DNA of 64,000 nucleotides from Tamarix chinensis (GCA_030549775.1 CM060173.1:66034367-66098366), one strand, 5' to 3'; numbered from the stretch's first letter, positions 1-12,554 are shown. Numbers and translations: made by a program. Notes: a model not told the origin generated them from the sequence alone.

Positions 1-359
1 TCTCCCCCTACTCTTCTTTTCCTATTCCTCCCTCTCCTCCTCTCTTTCCCTTCTTCTTCCACTTTTGGCCACCACTACTGCCACCACCATTGGCTATGCC
101 GCCATCTTCATTCTACTCCTCTCCCTATAGGCAGTCACAAACACCCCTACTTCCACTCTCATTCTTCCTCTCTTGTTCTCAGCCTTCAAAATTTTCCCTT
201 TTCTTCTCTTTTCTTGGCCACCATCGCCACCGTTGTGCACCGCCGCCAGTGCCATCTGTCACCACCAACCTAAGGTGGAACCCTAAACCCTCTCAACCCT
301 TTTTTACTATTTGTACAAGCCTTATTTATAATATTTTATTTTATTTCAATTATTTTGAA

Positions 360-361
360 TA

Positions 362-403
<42 letters not shown>

Positions 404-469
404 TTCTACTCATGTTATTATTGTTATTTATATTGAGGACCGAATCCCTATTATATTTTTATTTCGATG

Positions 470-505
<36 letters not shown>

Positions 506-735
506 GTTATTACTACTTAGTAATTACTAGTATTATTATTAATATTTTTATTATTAATGTTACTAATATTATTATTAGTATTATTTTAGTGAAGGGTCGA
601 AGCCCTTATCCCACCATTTATTTCAAATCATATTATTATTATTATTAGTATTTTTGGTATTTTTATTATCGTTATTATTATTATTACTATTATTAATAGT
701 ATCATTATTATTATTTTTAGTATCACTATTATTAT
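360..735. repeat. ATT-rich microsatellite region
   Basis: Long runs of ATT (about 362-400 and 465-505) and imperfect TTATTA between them. This stretch creates artificial open frames of poly-Leu, poly-Ile or poly-Tyr. The mirrored copy B has matching AAT/ATT runs near 5220-5545, so the microsatellite belongs to the LTR family. Confidence 0.9.
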
Positions 736-1293
736 TATTATGGTAAAGTCTTCAAACCTGATATTATCAAATTTTATAATATTACTATTATTTCTTATAT
801 CTATAGCAAAATTAGTAATTAGTTAATGTCATTTTTATTAATATGTTATTATTTTATCAAAAACCTAGTATTTGAATAAATTAGTAAATAATAGTATTTT
901 AGTAGGAGGGAATCTAATCTTTAGTTTTTCCCTCATATATAGGTGAGATCAGTTAAAGCCCTAAGGAGGCATAGGAGCGTACTCCAAGACTGGTATTATT
1001 TTAGGTAAGGGTGTAGCTAAGGCCGCTTGTATGTAATGTGTTTTACATGTCTTGTATGCCATATGCCATGATATATGATGTATATTATGTGTATTTTTGT
1101 AACTAATTTACATGTAGTATGACTTGGAGTTGAGGTATGTTCATGTGATATTTTATGGCATCCGTATGATATGTATAAGTTGTGTTTCTAATGTGAATTG
1201 ATGTCGCCTGTAAGACATGCATACTAGGTTATGTAACATGTTGATATGGAGTGAAATGAGGTGGAGCTGACCTAAGTGTTGCACGATCATAAG

Positions 1294-1420
1294 TGGAGGA
1301 ATCTAGGGTTGCATGGAGAAATCTAGGGTTACATGGAGGAATCTAGGGTTGCATGGAGGAATCTAGGGTTTGCATGGAGGAATCTTGGGTTTGCATGGGG
1401 AATTTAGGGTTTCACGTGGG
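1294..1420 (+). repeat. About 20-bp minisatellite (ATCTAGGGTTGCATGGAGGA-like)
   Basis: Five to six head-to-tail units of a 20-21 bp sequence, with single-base variants and an extra T in some. The inverted counterpart in copy B (4245-4545) holds more units, so the array has changed length between copies. Confidence 0.85.
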
Positions 1421-4244
1421 AGTTTTAGGGTCTGTATAAAAAAGTTTGAAGGGTTGCATGGTGTGTGTAAAGTCTGCATGGGGGTGAATTTTACGTATGG
1501 AAAGTTGATTTGAGGTGTGTGGAAGGTTATGGAAGTGTTGTTTGGGTGTTTGAATGCTTTGAATGAAAAATAGCACATGGGATAGTATAAGGGTACATAG
1601 GAGACCTATCTAGGGTTTTGTGTGGCAAGTTAGGGTTTGGTGTGGCTACTTAGGGTTTCGTAGTCACACGTTTACTTGTTTACTAAAGTGTGATGATGAG
1701 GGTGGATTCTATGGGTTGTGATGTGTGGAGTATTAAGAATAAATTGGGTTGTGTGAGATGGAGTAGGATGGGCCACTTAGGCTTAAACTAGGGTTTCTGG
1801 GGAAAACCCTAGAGTAAGGTAATGAGTGGACTTGGAGGTATATAGTAGTGGGCCTTGACCCTCATACATCGGAGTTGGAATTTTAATGTGAATTAAAGTA
1901 AGGAGGAAAGGATGTAGGGTCGAGTTATGTGGTTTTTGAGTCTCACAATATGGGACGAGGCCTTTGGAGGATAAGCGCAGAGGGAGTTAGTCATGCATGT
2001 GTAAGGTGAAATTTCTGAATAAGAAACTTAAGGCATTAATCATGTAAAGTGGAAGATTATTGAGCCAGGTCCCACTGATAAGAAATAGTGTTTAGGGTGC
2101 TTCATCATATGTGTGCCCAATCCACTAGCTATAATAGTGGTTAGGGTATGTTACCCTATGTGTGACCAATCCACCGGCTATAATAGTGGCGGATTCCAAG
2201 CTCAATAAACTAAATCCTAAATTTTGCTAAGACACATAAAAGACATTAAGTACTTACAGTGGAACACCATATGAGTTGGGGCCAACCGATCCATCGGTAA
2301 GAAATAGTGGTTAGGGCAACTCACCCTATGTGTGACCGATCCACCGGCTAATAATAGTGGTTAGGTGCATTGTACCCTATGCGTCTTCGCTCCACCAGCT
2401 ATAATAGTGGGGGTTCCCGTACTCACATGGAGTTGATAAAGAGCATGGTGTGGAATGAATATCTGTAAGAGATTAATTAAGAAATTAATCCAGACTATAA
2501 ATGGCCTTTGATTATTATTTCTTCGAAGTGATTGTATGTTGTTTTTATTATTATGCCATTTGAATTATGTACTTATATATGTTGGCCTTAGTGCATGGTT
2601 ATCTTGCTCAGTACGTAGCGTACTGATCACCCTTTTTATAGGTGCTGCTCATTCCCACGAGTAGGAGGCCCATCTGACGTGTTGTAGGTAGGTGATATTT
2701 ATTATGATGCCTTTGATATCCTTAAGGCATCAAGCGGGGCTTAGTGCTGAGTCGGACATAAGTCGTGGATTGGGAGTGATGTGGCCAGATTCTCCCTTTA
2801 TGTCATTTTGTTTCTTCATGTTATTTCCTTTTTGTATTGGATTTTCTAGAATTAAATATTATTGTTTGTAGACATTATTTCCTTTCAAGGAACTTTGATT
2901 TTATACTTCGGATTATGTAAATTTTTATGTGTACTCTAATTTGCGTGTTTATGAAATTTTGGTTTAAGTATTAATTTGAGTTTGATGATAATCTTTTCTT
3001 AGCCTTAGTACTTGGTACTAGAACTGTCTGAGTGAACCGGTCTGGTAATAAGTGTGGCAGTAACATTCTCGGAATTCACAGGTTTTTAATTTAATGGCTT
3101 CAGGTTTAAAAAAAATATAGTGAATTTTGGGGTGTTACAACTATTATTGCTGGTCGACCAAAAACATACAGGGCATAAAGCTCCTGACCACTATTATTGC
3201 CGGCGGACTGGTTTGGCTCTGACTCTCATAGTGTTTCACTGTAATTACTTAGTGTTTTTCTCATGTCTTAGCATAATTATGTTTGATTTGTTGAGCACGG
3301 AATCCCCCACTATTATAACCGGAGGATCGGAAACATATAGGCATAATGCACCTGACCACTATTATTCACCAGTGGATTGGTCACACATAGGGCAAAAGGC
3401 CCTAACCACTATTATTCGCTGGTGGACTGGTCTGGGCCTAGCTCAACAATCTTCTACTTTAAATGATTAAAGTCTTACAATGTCTTATTCAGAAGTTTCA
3501 CTCTAGGTATGCATAACTCACTCTCCCCACACCTATCCTCCAACGGACTCATTCCATATCATCAGACTCATGCACCTCCCAACTTATGCCAACATTCTTT
3601 CCTCCATATCCTATCTCACATTAGAAGTCCAACTCTTAAGTATATGGATCAAAGGCCCACTACCTTACTCTTCCAAGTCCTCTCAACACCTCACTCCATG
3701 GCTTTATCCTGAAACCCTAATTTAGACTTATGTGATCCATTCTACTCCACTTCACATGACCCAAATTATTTTAACATCCCAGACTTCATAATTCTTAGAA
3801 TCAACCCTCATCGTGACACCTTACTCCTCAAGTACACGTGCGGTCATAAAACCCTAGGTAACCACACCAAACCCTAATTGGCCACAACAAACCCTAGCTT
3901 CCTCGTGTCCACATGTCACCCTTCCATTTCTCACACTCCATTTATTATTTTTACATGCCAATCGTGCTTATCCTTACTTGATCATTTTTAATATCCTCTT
4001 GTACTCTACTCACCCTAATTTATTTCTCCTTTTTACCACCTCCTCACATTAGGGTTTTTCCCCCAAATTCTAGCTCAGCCTCTTATGTACCCTTATACTG
4101 TCCTACGTAATATTTTTCATCCAAGGTATCCAAACACTCAAACAACACTTCCATTACCTTCCTCACACCTCAAAACAACTTTCCATATGTAAAATTCACC
4201 CCCATGAAGACTTTATACATCCCATGCAACCCTTCAAACTTTTT

Positions 4245-4545
4245 CATGAAAAACCCTAAAACTCCCATATGAAACCCTAGATTCACCCATGCAACCCTCG
4301 ATTCTTCCATACGTACTTAGATTCTCTCATGTAAACCCTAGATCCATCCATAAAAAACCCTAGATTCGATTCACCCATACAAAACCATAGTTTAGATTCT
4401 GTCATGCAATACCATAGATTAGATTCTCCATGCAGAACCATAGATTCTCCCATACAAAACCCTAGATTCTCCCATGCAAAGCCATAGACTCTCCCATGCA
4501 TAACCATAGATTCTTCCATGCATAACCATAGATTCTCCCATGCTT
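4245..4545 (-). repeat. Minisatellite in LTR copy B
   Basis: About a dozen irregular units of roughly 18-25 bp built on CATAGATTCTCCCATGCA. It is the expanded and more diverged counterpart of the array at 1294-1420, read in the other orientation. An open frame across it on the minus strand (repeated Met-His-Gly-Glu phrases) is a by-product. Confidence 0.8.
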
Positions 4546-5479
4546 TTATTTTATTTAAAATTCCCTTTTTATTCATCCACTCATGGGCCATTAAAATATT
4601 CAGGTCATCTCACACCCATTGGTCAACTTATTTCCCTTGGTCTACTTATTTCCCTTTGGTCAACTTACTTCCCCATTTTTCTTTTTCATCCTTTCCACCC
4701 CACAATACCATCTTAAACATCCTCACATGCATTTCTAAAAGGTCACAACATATTACATCATATCCCACAACACTTCACCACATATACATATCAACATATA
4801 CAATAAGAAGGCACATAAGCATACCTTAACTCCAAGCTACTCCAAACATAAAATAGTCAACTAATAGCACATGATACACAACATGACATTATAAAAGGCA
4901 TCAAAGGCATGTACTACACATAACACACATAAGGCCTTATTTATACCCTTATCTAAAATGACACCGGTATTGGAGTACGCTCCCACGCCTCCTTCAAGCT
5001 TTGACTAGTCTCACCTATAAGAGGAAAAAACTAAAGATTAGGTTCCCTCCTACTAAAAATACTATTATTTTCTAATTTATTCTAAAATTAGGGTTTTTGA
5101 TAAAATAATAATATATTAATAATAATAATATTAACTAATTACTAATTTTTCTAAAGATATAAGAAATAATAGTAATATTGTAAAAGTTGATAATATAAGG
5201 TTTGAAGACTTTTACCCTAATAATAATAATGATACTAAAAATAAAAATAATGATAATAATAAGAATAAGAATAATAATATTAATATTAATAATAATAGTA
5301 TGGTTTGAAATAAATGGTGGAATAAGGGCTTCGACCCTTCACCAAAATAATAATGAAACAATAATAGTAATTACGAAATAATAATAATAGTATAAACTGA
5401 AAATAAAGTAAAGTAGGGTTTCGATTCTACTTTGAAATACTAATAACATTATTAATGATATTAATAATAATGATAAGGA

Positions 5480-5502
5480 TAATAATAATAATAATAATAA
5501 TA

Positions 5503-5541
<39 letters not shown>

Positions 5542-5545
5542 ATGA
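5480..5545. repeat. AAT/ATT microsatellite
   Basis: A run of AAT switches to a run of ATT, giving a near-perfect simple palindrome inside LTR copy B. Confidence 0.9.
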
Positions 5546-6324
5546 TAATATAATTGAACTAAAACATAACAGGGCTTCGGCCCTCAATAAAAATAATAAC
5601 ATTAGCAGCAGTAGTAGTAATAATAATAATAATAAATTTGAAATAATGAAAATATAAACAAATAAAATAAATAAAGCTTGAATAAATGGTGTAAAGGGGT
5701 TGAGAGGATTTAGGGTTCTACCTTAGGTTGGTGGTGACAGGCAGCACCGGCGGTGGTGCACGGCGGTGGCTGAAAAAAGAGAAGAAAAGAGGAAAAGTAG
5801 ATTGCTGGGAAAAAGAGGGGAAGAATGAAGGTGGAAGTAGGGGTTTTTATGACTGCCTAGATGGAGAGGGGTAGAATGAGGGTGGTGGCGCAGCTAGATG
5901 TGGTGGCACACGACGGTGGTGGTGGTGGCCAAAAATGGAAGAAGGAGGGAAAGAGAGGAGGAGAGGGAGGAAGAGAAAAAGAAGAGTAGGGGAGGTAGAG
6001 GAGGTTCTGCAGGTATTTTTGGGAGGTGTTAGAGGCAGTGGTAGCTGTAGAAGAAGTGGTGGACAGTGGTGTGAAGAGTGGCAGGGGCGGAGGAGTCGTT
6101 GATCGAGAAAGAAACTTTGCACAATCGGGGTAGCTTGTGCAAGGCAAATCGAGGGATAAGGGTGGTGTAGTTAGTTAGAGGGCGGTGTAGGGAGTACTCA
6201 GGTGGGCAGAGTGGGAGGCGGTGTTGGCCAACGGCGGCGGAAAAGGCATCTGAAGTGGCGGTAGTGCATAGGAGTGGTTTGCTGGGTTGCAGGAAAAAGA
6301 CTCAATTAAAGCTGGTTATGAGGG

Positions 6325-6332
6325 TATTTATA
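6325..6332 (-). promoter_or_regulatory. TATA box of LTR copy B
   Basis: The minus strand reads CTATAAATACCC. In the LTR sense direction it sits downstream of the CT-rich tract, in a plausible U3 position. No transcription start can be proven from sequence, and the element is decayed. Confidence 0.4.
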
Positions 6333-7305
6333 GAGCTAAAGGAGGGCTAAGGTCAGAGGGGAGAACGAGAGAATTAGGGCAGGTGGGTGAGACGAACCAA
6401 CCATTGCCGGCAGGTTGGCACACGATCAATCTTGGTAGGGGAGGTGATTAGCCAGGATAAAGGTATCCTGTGCGAGAAGGAAGGGAAATGGGTTGGGTCA
6501 ATATAGCTGGCGAGTTAGGGGGAAGGAGAGAGAAGAGGAACGACCTGTCAAAAAGGGCGTGGCTAGTGGTGGAAGCTTTGGGTAGTTACACGTAGACGGA
6601 GGAGGGAAGAAGGAAGAAGAAGAAAGAGGGTGGTAGTGCGCGTGGACTACGCAGATGGAGAAAGGAAAAGAAAGAAAAGAAGACCGAACTGATCGGGCGA
6701 CAATGGGGGAAAGTTAAACAAAATGCGACATTCCGGGGTCTAGGTTGCGCCGAGAGAAAAAGAAGAGAAGAAGGGGTTTGGGCCGTGGAAAGCCAGATCC
6801 GATTCGAGGAAGGAGAAGAAAAAAAAAGAAAAGGAGAAGAAGGAGAAAGAAATAAAAAGGAAAGAAAAGAAAGGAAGAAAAAGAAAAGAAAAGAAAGAAA
6901 GAAAAGGAAAAAGGAAAAAAGGGAAAAATAAATATTGTGGGCTGGGTTAATTAAATTAATTATGATATTTGGGATATTTAAAAATAATAATATTTAAATA
7001 AAATAATATCAAATTCCCTTTTTAGGCTAATTTAGGGTTTTTGAAAGATTTTTCCTAAATTCCTTTTAATTAGCAAAATAACTAAATTTTCTGCAATTAA
7101 ATTATTTATAAAATTCCTATTAATTTAGCCCTATTCACTCCCTCTTATTTTAAATAAAATAATTTATTTAATTAATTTGTAAAATAAATCCTTAATTAGC
7201 TAAAATTCCTAAAATTAGGGTTTTGGGACATTTCACTGATAGTAAGTCAGAGTCCTAAGAGGTAAAAGTAATTCAAATGTTTTTTCATTTGAACATAATT
7301 AAATA

Positions 7306-9174
7306 TTAGTTCGTCATAATAATCCAAAGGTAATTAACTTGGCTGTCAAACATGCTTGGTCCGTCATACTTGTTGACTATAGATGGTATGTTGTAAGTTT
7401 TATGACTATATACTTCCAAGTTGTCATCCTTAATTTGCACCAAAAATAGTAATACCTTATTGACCATGATTTCAAGTTCACATGGCAGACCATCATCTGA
7501 CATCTTTACCAAGTAAAATAATTATCCAAATTAAGAATGAAACATGGATTTTGGTAATAATAATTCACCTATTGTCTATATTATATAGTTGCATTAGCCT
7601 CTTTTAGTTCCTTTGCTAATTTTCCTATCAGTTCCTTACATTCTCTATCCCACATTAGAAATGTAGCATTATTTGTGTCATAAACAACTCCGACTTGTAT
7701 CTTGTACCTTATATTACCACTTATGTTGTATTTATTGCATTTTTTGCACTTAAATTTGTCCCCACTTGGTTTTAGCTTCTTGAAGTATTTTTGGCATGCA
7801 ATGTAATACTAGTTTTCCTTTGTCTCCACTGCTACTATTCTTGCTCTAACCCAGAACTTTCCTGTTTGCATATTATTACTATAATTAAAATTTAATTATA
7901 TTTGATTAACTAATTTAAAATTAGTATTCATAAAACATGATATGTAACAAACTTCCTCATTTTTTTTGGCTCTTCTAGAGATTTAAATGGCCATCTTCTA
8001 CTTGCAAACTTACCATCAATAAAATATGATGGTAAAACTTGTGTTTCACTAATGGTTGTAGTAGTTTTTCTATCGGGTGGAAATATAAAACATTTGAATC
8101 CAGTTAGAGTTATTAAGAAGTTGTATATAAAATTATATTAAATGGTATTTCATTTGTTTTAGAAAACACTATTCATTTGCAAAGTCATGAATTTCTTTTT
8201 CATCATTGTCCAAGGTGATTTTAGTGACATTCCAAGCATTGGCAAGTCTTACTTGATCTGCATAAATGAAACACACAAAACATTATTCATGCATGTATAA
8301 CTATAATTAACATACAAATATTATTTTTACCTCTGAATATTATGACTTTGACAAACTGTAATATGATGTAAACCACTTGAGGGCTACACCCTTTCACATG
8401 TGTGTTTAGCTCAGTAGCAAGTTCACCCTATAGTTTACAATCTATGATGTTATGCCTGCAAAATATGATTTCTACTAAGTAAGACTCATGTGTAACAACA
8501 TTTCTCTTATTTGTCTATTATATACGTAGAGTCTTTAATGTTGAAGTCTAGCTGATTTGTCATTAACCATAAATTTCCTTTGTTTATATGTTGTGGATGC
8601 TCACTACCTTGATGATCACATTTGTCAAAATTTTGATAGAGTTAATAGTGCAGGAAATAATGTGTAGTAGAATAGAATAACCTTACTAATAAGTATGGAA
8701 GTATCTGTTGTAGGTAAAGTTATGGGATAAACTAATATAGATGCTTTGGAAACATGTCCATTCTCTAAAAAATTCTAGTGTTTGCTATGAAATAAATGAC
8801 ATATAGAAATCTACTTATTTTTGTGCCAATTTTGTTGTCAGCAACAATAAAATTTTTCAAGTGGTATAGGTTTCTTTTAGATAAAATCTGCTTGAATTTT
8901 TGAATGAGTGGCCTTCTAAATGATGCTTACATTCTTACTACCTATAATGTAACATCAAAGATAGCAATACTGATATCTTACTATATGTTTTAAGAAGTAA
9001 ACTATAATTTTAATTTGAAATAATTACCTGATTGTCATGCATGAGATGTTCTATTAAGTATGCCTGAGATTTGTTCTAATAGGATTTTCTTTCATACATT
9101 CTAATCATTCTCAATTGAATTGCCCAAGTTGTTGAAGAAGGGTTGATTTCATTTAGCAGAGAAAATAGAGGCAT
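7306..9174 (-). pseudogene. RPA1-like (replication protein A 70 kDa subunit) pseudogene, introns retained
   Basis: RPA1 binds single-stranded DNA through OB folds in replication and repair. The minus strand gives exons at about 9174-9028, 8941-8813, 8455-8331, 8257-8171, 8110-7962, 7861-7563 and 7503-7306. Several carry clear GT/AG borders, and the exon 1/2 and exon 3/4 joins keep frame. Exon 1 starts MPLFSLLNEINPS followed by TTWAIQLRMIRMYE, typical of plant RPA1-like proteins. Exon 2 contains IQKFKQILSKRNLYHLKNF; exon 4 contains VRLANAWNVTKITL. Exon 6 carries the C-terminal OB fold (GKFWVRARIVAVE, then FKCKKCNKY and ATFLMWDREC). In-frame stops occur in exon 1 (TAG), exon 2 (TAA), exon 3 (TAG where LWGEL is expected) and exon 6 (TAG before YYIAC). 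The zinc motif has lost a cysteine: AC-x2-C reads ACQKY. Retained introns argue against a processed copy. RPA1-like genes also travel in plant Helitrons, but I found no Helitron ends here. Confidence 0.82.
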
Positions 9175-9311
9175 GTTGGGCTAATTATGATATTTTAAAG
9201 GAAAAAAAATACAAAGTTAGTAATGTATTAAATAAGTAAATAAGTAAACAAAGTGTTTGATCAAATGTTGTAGGAAGAAAATACTGATTTTTTTTTATGC
9301 TGCAGCTATAC

Positions 9312-9381
9312 ATGGGACTTGGAAGAGAGTATGCTTTAGGCTGTAGGTGGGACTTGGAAGAGAATATGCTTAGGGCTATAG
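9312..9381. repeat. Two-unit tandem duplication of 35 bp
   Basis: Two adjacent copies of TGGGACTTGGAAGAGARTAT followed by GCTTWRGGCTRTAG, in the presumed 5' leader/promoter region of the RPA1-like pseudogene. A second short duplication (GATATCTGGCCATTGAT) occurs nearby at about 9460 and 9510. Confidence 0.85.
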
Positions 9382-9403
9382 CTATAAGAAGCTCATACGT
9401 TTG

Positions 9404-9411
9404 TATATATA
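9404..9411 (-). promoter_or_regulatory. TATA-like box upstream of the RPA1-like pseudogene
   Basis: ACTATATATACAA on the minus strand, about 230 bp upstream of the ATG at 9174. The position suits a core promoter, but the sequence is a simple TA run in AT-rich DNA and is weak evidence alone. Confidence 0.3.
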
Positions 9412-9689
9412 GTATAAATTGTATAATAGTGTTCAAAAGTCAGATATTTAATGTGGTAGATATCTGGCCATTGATATAATTTTTTTGTATTTTACAAACC
9501 ATTGATTCATTGATATCTGGCCATTGATGTAATAAAATGGACATGTCAATAAGCAGATTAGTGACAGGTCAATAAGTTGATATAAAAGTTGTTTGGGCGG
9601 AAAAATATCCTGTACAAACAACTTTGTTTTTATATGTAGTAAGATATATCTTTTTTGAATTCTTGTTATTGCAAACATATATAATACCC

Positions 9690-9760
9690 CCAAGAATCAC
9701 TTAGCAAAATATTAGTAGCATTAGGGTTTTCAAGAATAATTGGTCCAATCTCCAAGTATC
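9690..9760 (-). mobile_element. Fragment of a retroelement 3' region
   Basis: The reverse complement of 9705-9744 matches 36670-36709 at 37 of 40 positions. Immediately beyond, the minus strand (GATTCTTGGGGGTATTATATATG) resembles the sequence that resumes at about 52203 after the Athila element. At 36.4-36.7 kb the shared segment lies just downstream of a gypsy integrase C-terminus, so this is probably a piece of the same element. Nothing longer can be assigned. Confidence 0.55.
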
Positions 9761-10770
9761 CTAACTCTTGATGACCTAAAGAAGAAGAGTGAGATTGAGA
9801 TGCTACAGTGTCACTCTGTATATACGTTGTAATTTTTTGTAAAATAAAGCATTTTAATCGAACTTAGTTGATGTTATACTAATTGATATTGAGATGTACA
9901 ATATTGGTGCTTGTTTATGTGTGTGTGTGGTTGTAAATGAGAATATTTATTGTTTTGCCGAAGGATTAATTATAATAGTATGGTGCAAGTTAGAAGTTAT
10001 GATTTTATTCAAAATATAAATAATAAGGCAACATATGATTGTTTTAAAACAAGAACTACCATCTATGACTTATCAGGTCATTTGGAGGATAAAGCTAGTG
10101 AATTATTAGACGACGGTTGTGCTCCAAATGGTTGACTTTAAACTGTTGTTGTATAACACAACCACTATCTAATCCCTCCTAAAAAAATTTCTAGAACTTT
10201 TTTTATTTATTAATTTCTTCATATACAACTATGTCTTGCTTAGTAGTTTATACTATAGATGAAACTAGCATACACAACATTCCATAACTGCCACCTTAGC
10301 CCATTTCAAGCTACCGTATAATGATTTTTTTTATCCATCTATGATTAATGCCTTTCAAATTCTACTAAGGTGATGTGGGATGAGGTTTCAATATGATGTT
10401 GTTTGAAATGTTTATGTTTGACAAAACTAGTTTAATAGTTAGTTGTAAACTTACAAGCTATCGATTATTAAGGTTGGCTTTGAAAAACTACCTTAAAAGC
10501 AAGTATAAAATTACATACGAAAACAAGTTTTTTTTTTTTATTTATAGAATAAATTCGTTTCAATTAGCTAGAATTTAGCTTATAATATACTTTTGATCTT
10601 ACCAACACACACTAAAAGGTTTATGTTTGAAAAACCAGCTCTTAAGCTAGCTTTAAGATAACATAAAGGTTATAAATTAGAAAAAAGCTTATAAGGTATA
10701 ATCTACTTAGAGTAGCTTATTAACAATTGGTTTACAAGCCTGTTAAAAAGCTACGTATCAAATAAAATTT
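9761..10770. other. No supported gene
   Basis: AT-rich DNA. Short open frames at 9950-10135 and 10393-10578 (plus) match nothing I recognise and show no family motif. From about 10400 to 10930 there are repeated TTATAAGCT/AGCTTATAA phrases and a CCAAACACACA end. These are common in small non-autonomous DNA transposons (MITE-like), but I could not find a clean inverted-repeat pair. Confidence 0.4.
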
Positions 10771-10860
10771 TACTGCTACAGAAAAAGGAATAAGCGACGG
10801 TTGAAATAGGAATATAAGTGGTTGTTTCAAACTGTTGCCTAGTGTATCGTTGTGTTACTA
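10771..10860 (+). mobile_element. Possible CACTA-like terminal fragment
   Basis: TACTGCTACAGAAAAAGGAA followed by TAAGCGACGGTTG resembles the CACTACTAGAAAA-type end and GCGACGGTT subterminal motif of plant CACTA transposons, with mutated first bases. A related GACGACGGTTGTG lies at about 10107. No matching opposite end was identified. Confidence 0.28.
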
Positions 10861-12480
10861 AATATTTTTTTAAGTAAGTTTTAATGAACTAAAGTTAGCT
10901 TATAAGCTAATTAACATAGCCAAACACACAATTTATGGGTATGTTAACATGCGGTTGATTAGTAATATTTTCTTCATTTTTTCTTACGAAAGAAAAAACA
11001 TCCTAACAAGACATTTTGCCACGGGGATAGATTTGGAGGAATGGCTTGTATTTGGATTTGGTCCGCTGATAAAGGAATACATTGAGCAATGTTTAGATAC
11101 AGTCAGTTTAGGGGGGAAAAATAATGAGGATAACATTTAAATACAGTACCTAACTAAACTTTTGAGTATGTAGAATTATATTCACTCTACTATATTGGTA
11201 GTTCAAAAATCATGCATATTAAAAATAGATAGTCAAGCAAAAGTAAATTGACTTTCTACCATTCTCTTTATATTAATTGACATAATTATTTGATTAACAT
11301 GTTGATATAGGCAAAGCCGCCATCTTATTAATTTTTATTGCTACTGAATTTGTTAACTCCCCGCTATTAAAAGGTGAATTTTTTAGTCAAGTGTAAAGTT
11401 TTCCACGATCATTATGATATAAAATACAAAGAGTAAAATAATTGTAAAAAAAAATATGCAAATATTTTTAAAATCCCATAAAAAATTAACAAACAAATAG
11501 TACCTGATAGAGAAGTCATAGTCGTATCGGAATCGATCGGTACTGGTATCCGCCGTCCGGCGACTATATAAAAGAATCCAATTTGTAAAGGAAACGGCCC
11601 CATCCCTCCACCTCTCCCGCACACACAAGTAAAGTAAGAAAAATAATGACTGTAATAAGCTAGTCTACGAGCTAGATTCAATTAACAATGCATTATACTT
11701 TAATTTGCAATTTGAAATTTGCAGTGATCTATAAAATATGATCGTAAGTTCTTAGCAATTCTTTTGCTATAATTAATTAAACGGTGTGTATTAAAGGGCG
11801 AGTATTAAGGTCAAACGGGTACGAAAAACCAAAATATTAAATATTAAAAATAAAAAAATTAATAATTTACAAGAATATGTCATACGTTTTGGAAAAAGAG
11901 GGATGAAAAAAAATGGAAAACGGGCAGAGTTTACATGATATATATATATATATATATAATTATTAATGAGAATTTGTGACGACAAGTATAAAATACTGTC
12001 TAAATGGCAACAATATTTTATAAAGGTATATTATAACACCGAAATTTTTGAATCAGAAACTTTTACTCATGCAATGGCTAGCTTTTAATCATACGGCTAT
12101 ATAAATATATATATGTAGGTTGCAATACAACTAGAGCTATACTTGCTATTGAAAAAGTAGTACCTATCTTAAGAAAAGGCAAACACACGGATGGGTTAAG
12201 AGATAAGATCATAAGTTTCACTGTTACAGTCTTGAGGATGCAAAAATGAAAAGACGTCTAGCAGCCAAATTGAGAAAATGTTAAAAGATAAGAAGCCAAA
12301 TTGAGAAAAAGGAAAGGCGGCATAAAACAGGAAAAAAGCCTGCAACCATTGAAGATATTTTATCTCTCCAACCTTAATTGATACATAATAAGTAGCATAC
12401 ATCATTTCGGGAGCTCAATTAAACGGTTATCTTATCCATAAAACAGCAGAAAGCTTGTTTGAACAAAATCTCCTTCTTGG
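10861..12480. other. Intergenic, no supported gene
   Basis: Open frames of 60-90 codons here (10949-11140 plus; 11383-11681, 11791-11985 and 12196-12405 minus) show no recognisable domain. Visible features are an (AT)n run at about 11938-11957 and a short tandem echo, AGCCAAATTGAGAAAA, at about 12262 and 12292. This stretch lies downstream (3') of the minus-strand CLE gene. Confidence 0.5.
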
Positions 12481-12554
12481 GTTCGCCCTCTGTTCGTCAT
12501 CTGGAATTCAGGGTGTTTCTGTAGGTAAGAACACAATTGAAAAGATATATTTGG

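Larger units (their letters stand above)
1..3139 (+). mobile_element. Long LTR of a Ty3/gypsy (Tekay/Del-like) family, copy A, 3' part
   Basis: The segment ends at 3139 with TTTTGGGGTGTTACA, the usual CA end of this class of plant gypsy LTR, and its 5' end lies outside the window. In sense order it holds a CT-rich stretch (1-240), an ATT-rich stretch (360-735), an AGGGTTT-type minisatellite, several CCACCGGCTATAATAGTGG-like blocks (about 2060-2420) and a 3' part containing GTGAACCGGTCTGGTA followed by GTGTGGCAG (about 3030-3062). The same blocks recur in the same order in the copies at 3140-7235 and 21101-26356 (both minus). Orientation is inferred from the gypsy element at 20.7-35.4 kb, where an LTR of the same general design follows the pol region in sense. 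No coding capacity was seen. The family assignment (Tekay/Del) is an inference from the LTR ends only. Confidence 0.7.
3140..7235 (-). mobile_element. Long LTR of the same gypsy family, copy B, inverted relative to copy A
   Basis: Reading on the minus strand from about 7235 gives an AT-rich start, a CT-rich tract (about 5750-6940 on this strand appears GA-rich), a TATA box, AAT/ATT runs, the CTAGGGTTT minisatellite and the TATAATAGTGG blocks. These are the elements of copy A in the same sense order. For example 4930-5110 is the inverted counterpart of 850-1040. It starts abruptly at 3140 in the middle of the family sequence, directly beside the terminus of copy A, as expected if copy A inserted into copy B. 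The right boundary (sense start TGAAATGTCCCAAAACCC near 7235) is a degenerate version of TGTAATACCCCAAAA and is uncertain by some bases. Confidence 0.68.

Noticed and set aside
90..648. Two plus-strand frames with Leu/Tyr/Ile runs
   Set aside because: Products of ATT microsatellites and the CT-rich LTR part.
10393..10930. MITE with terminal inverted repeats
   Set aside because: AGCTTATAAGCT-type words and a CCAAACACACA end are suggestive, but no matching inverted end or target duplication was found.
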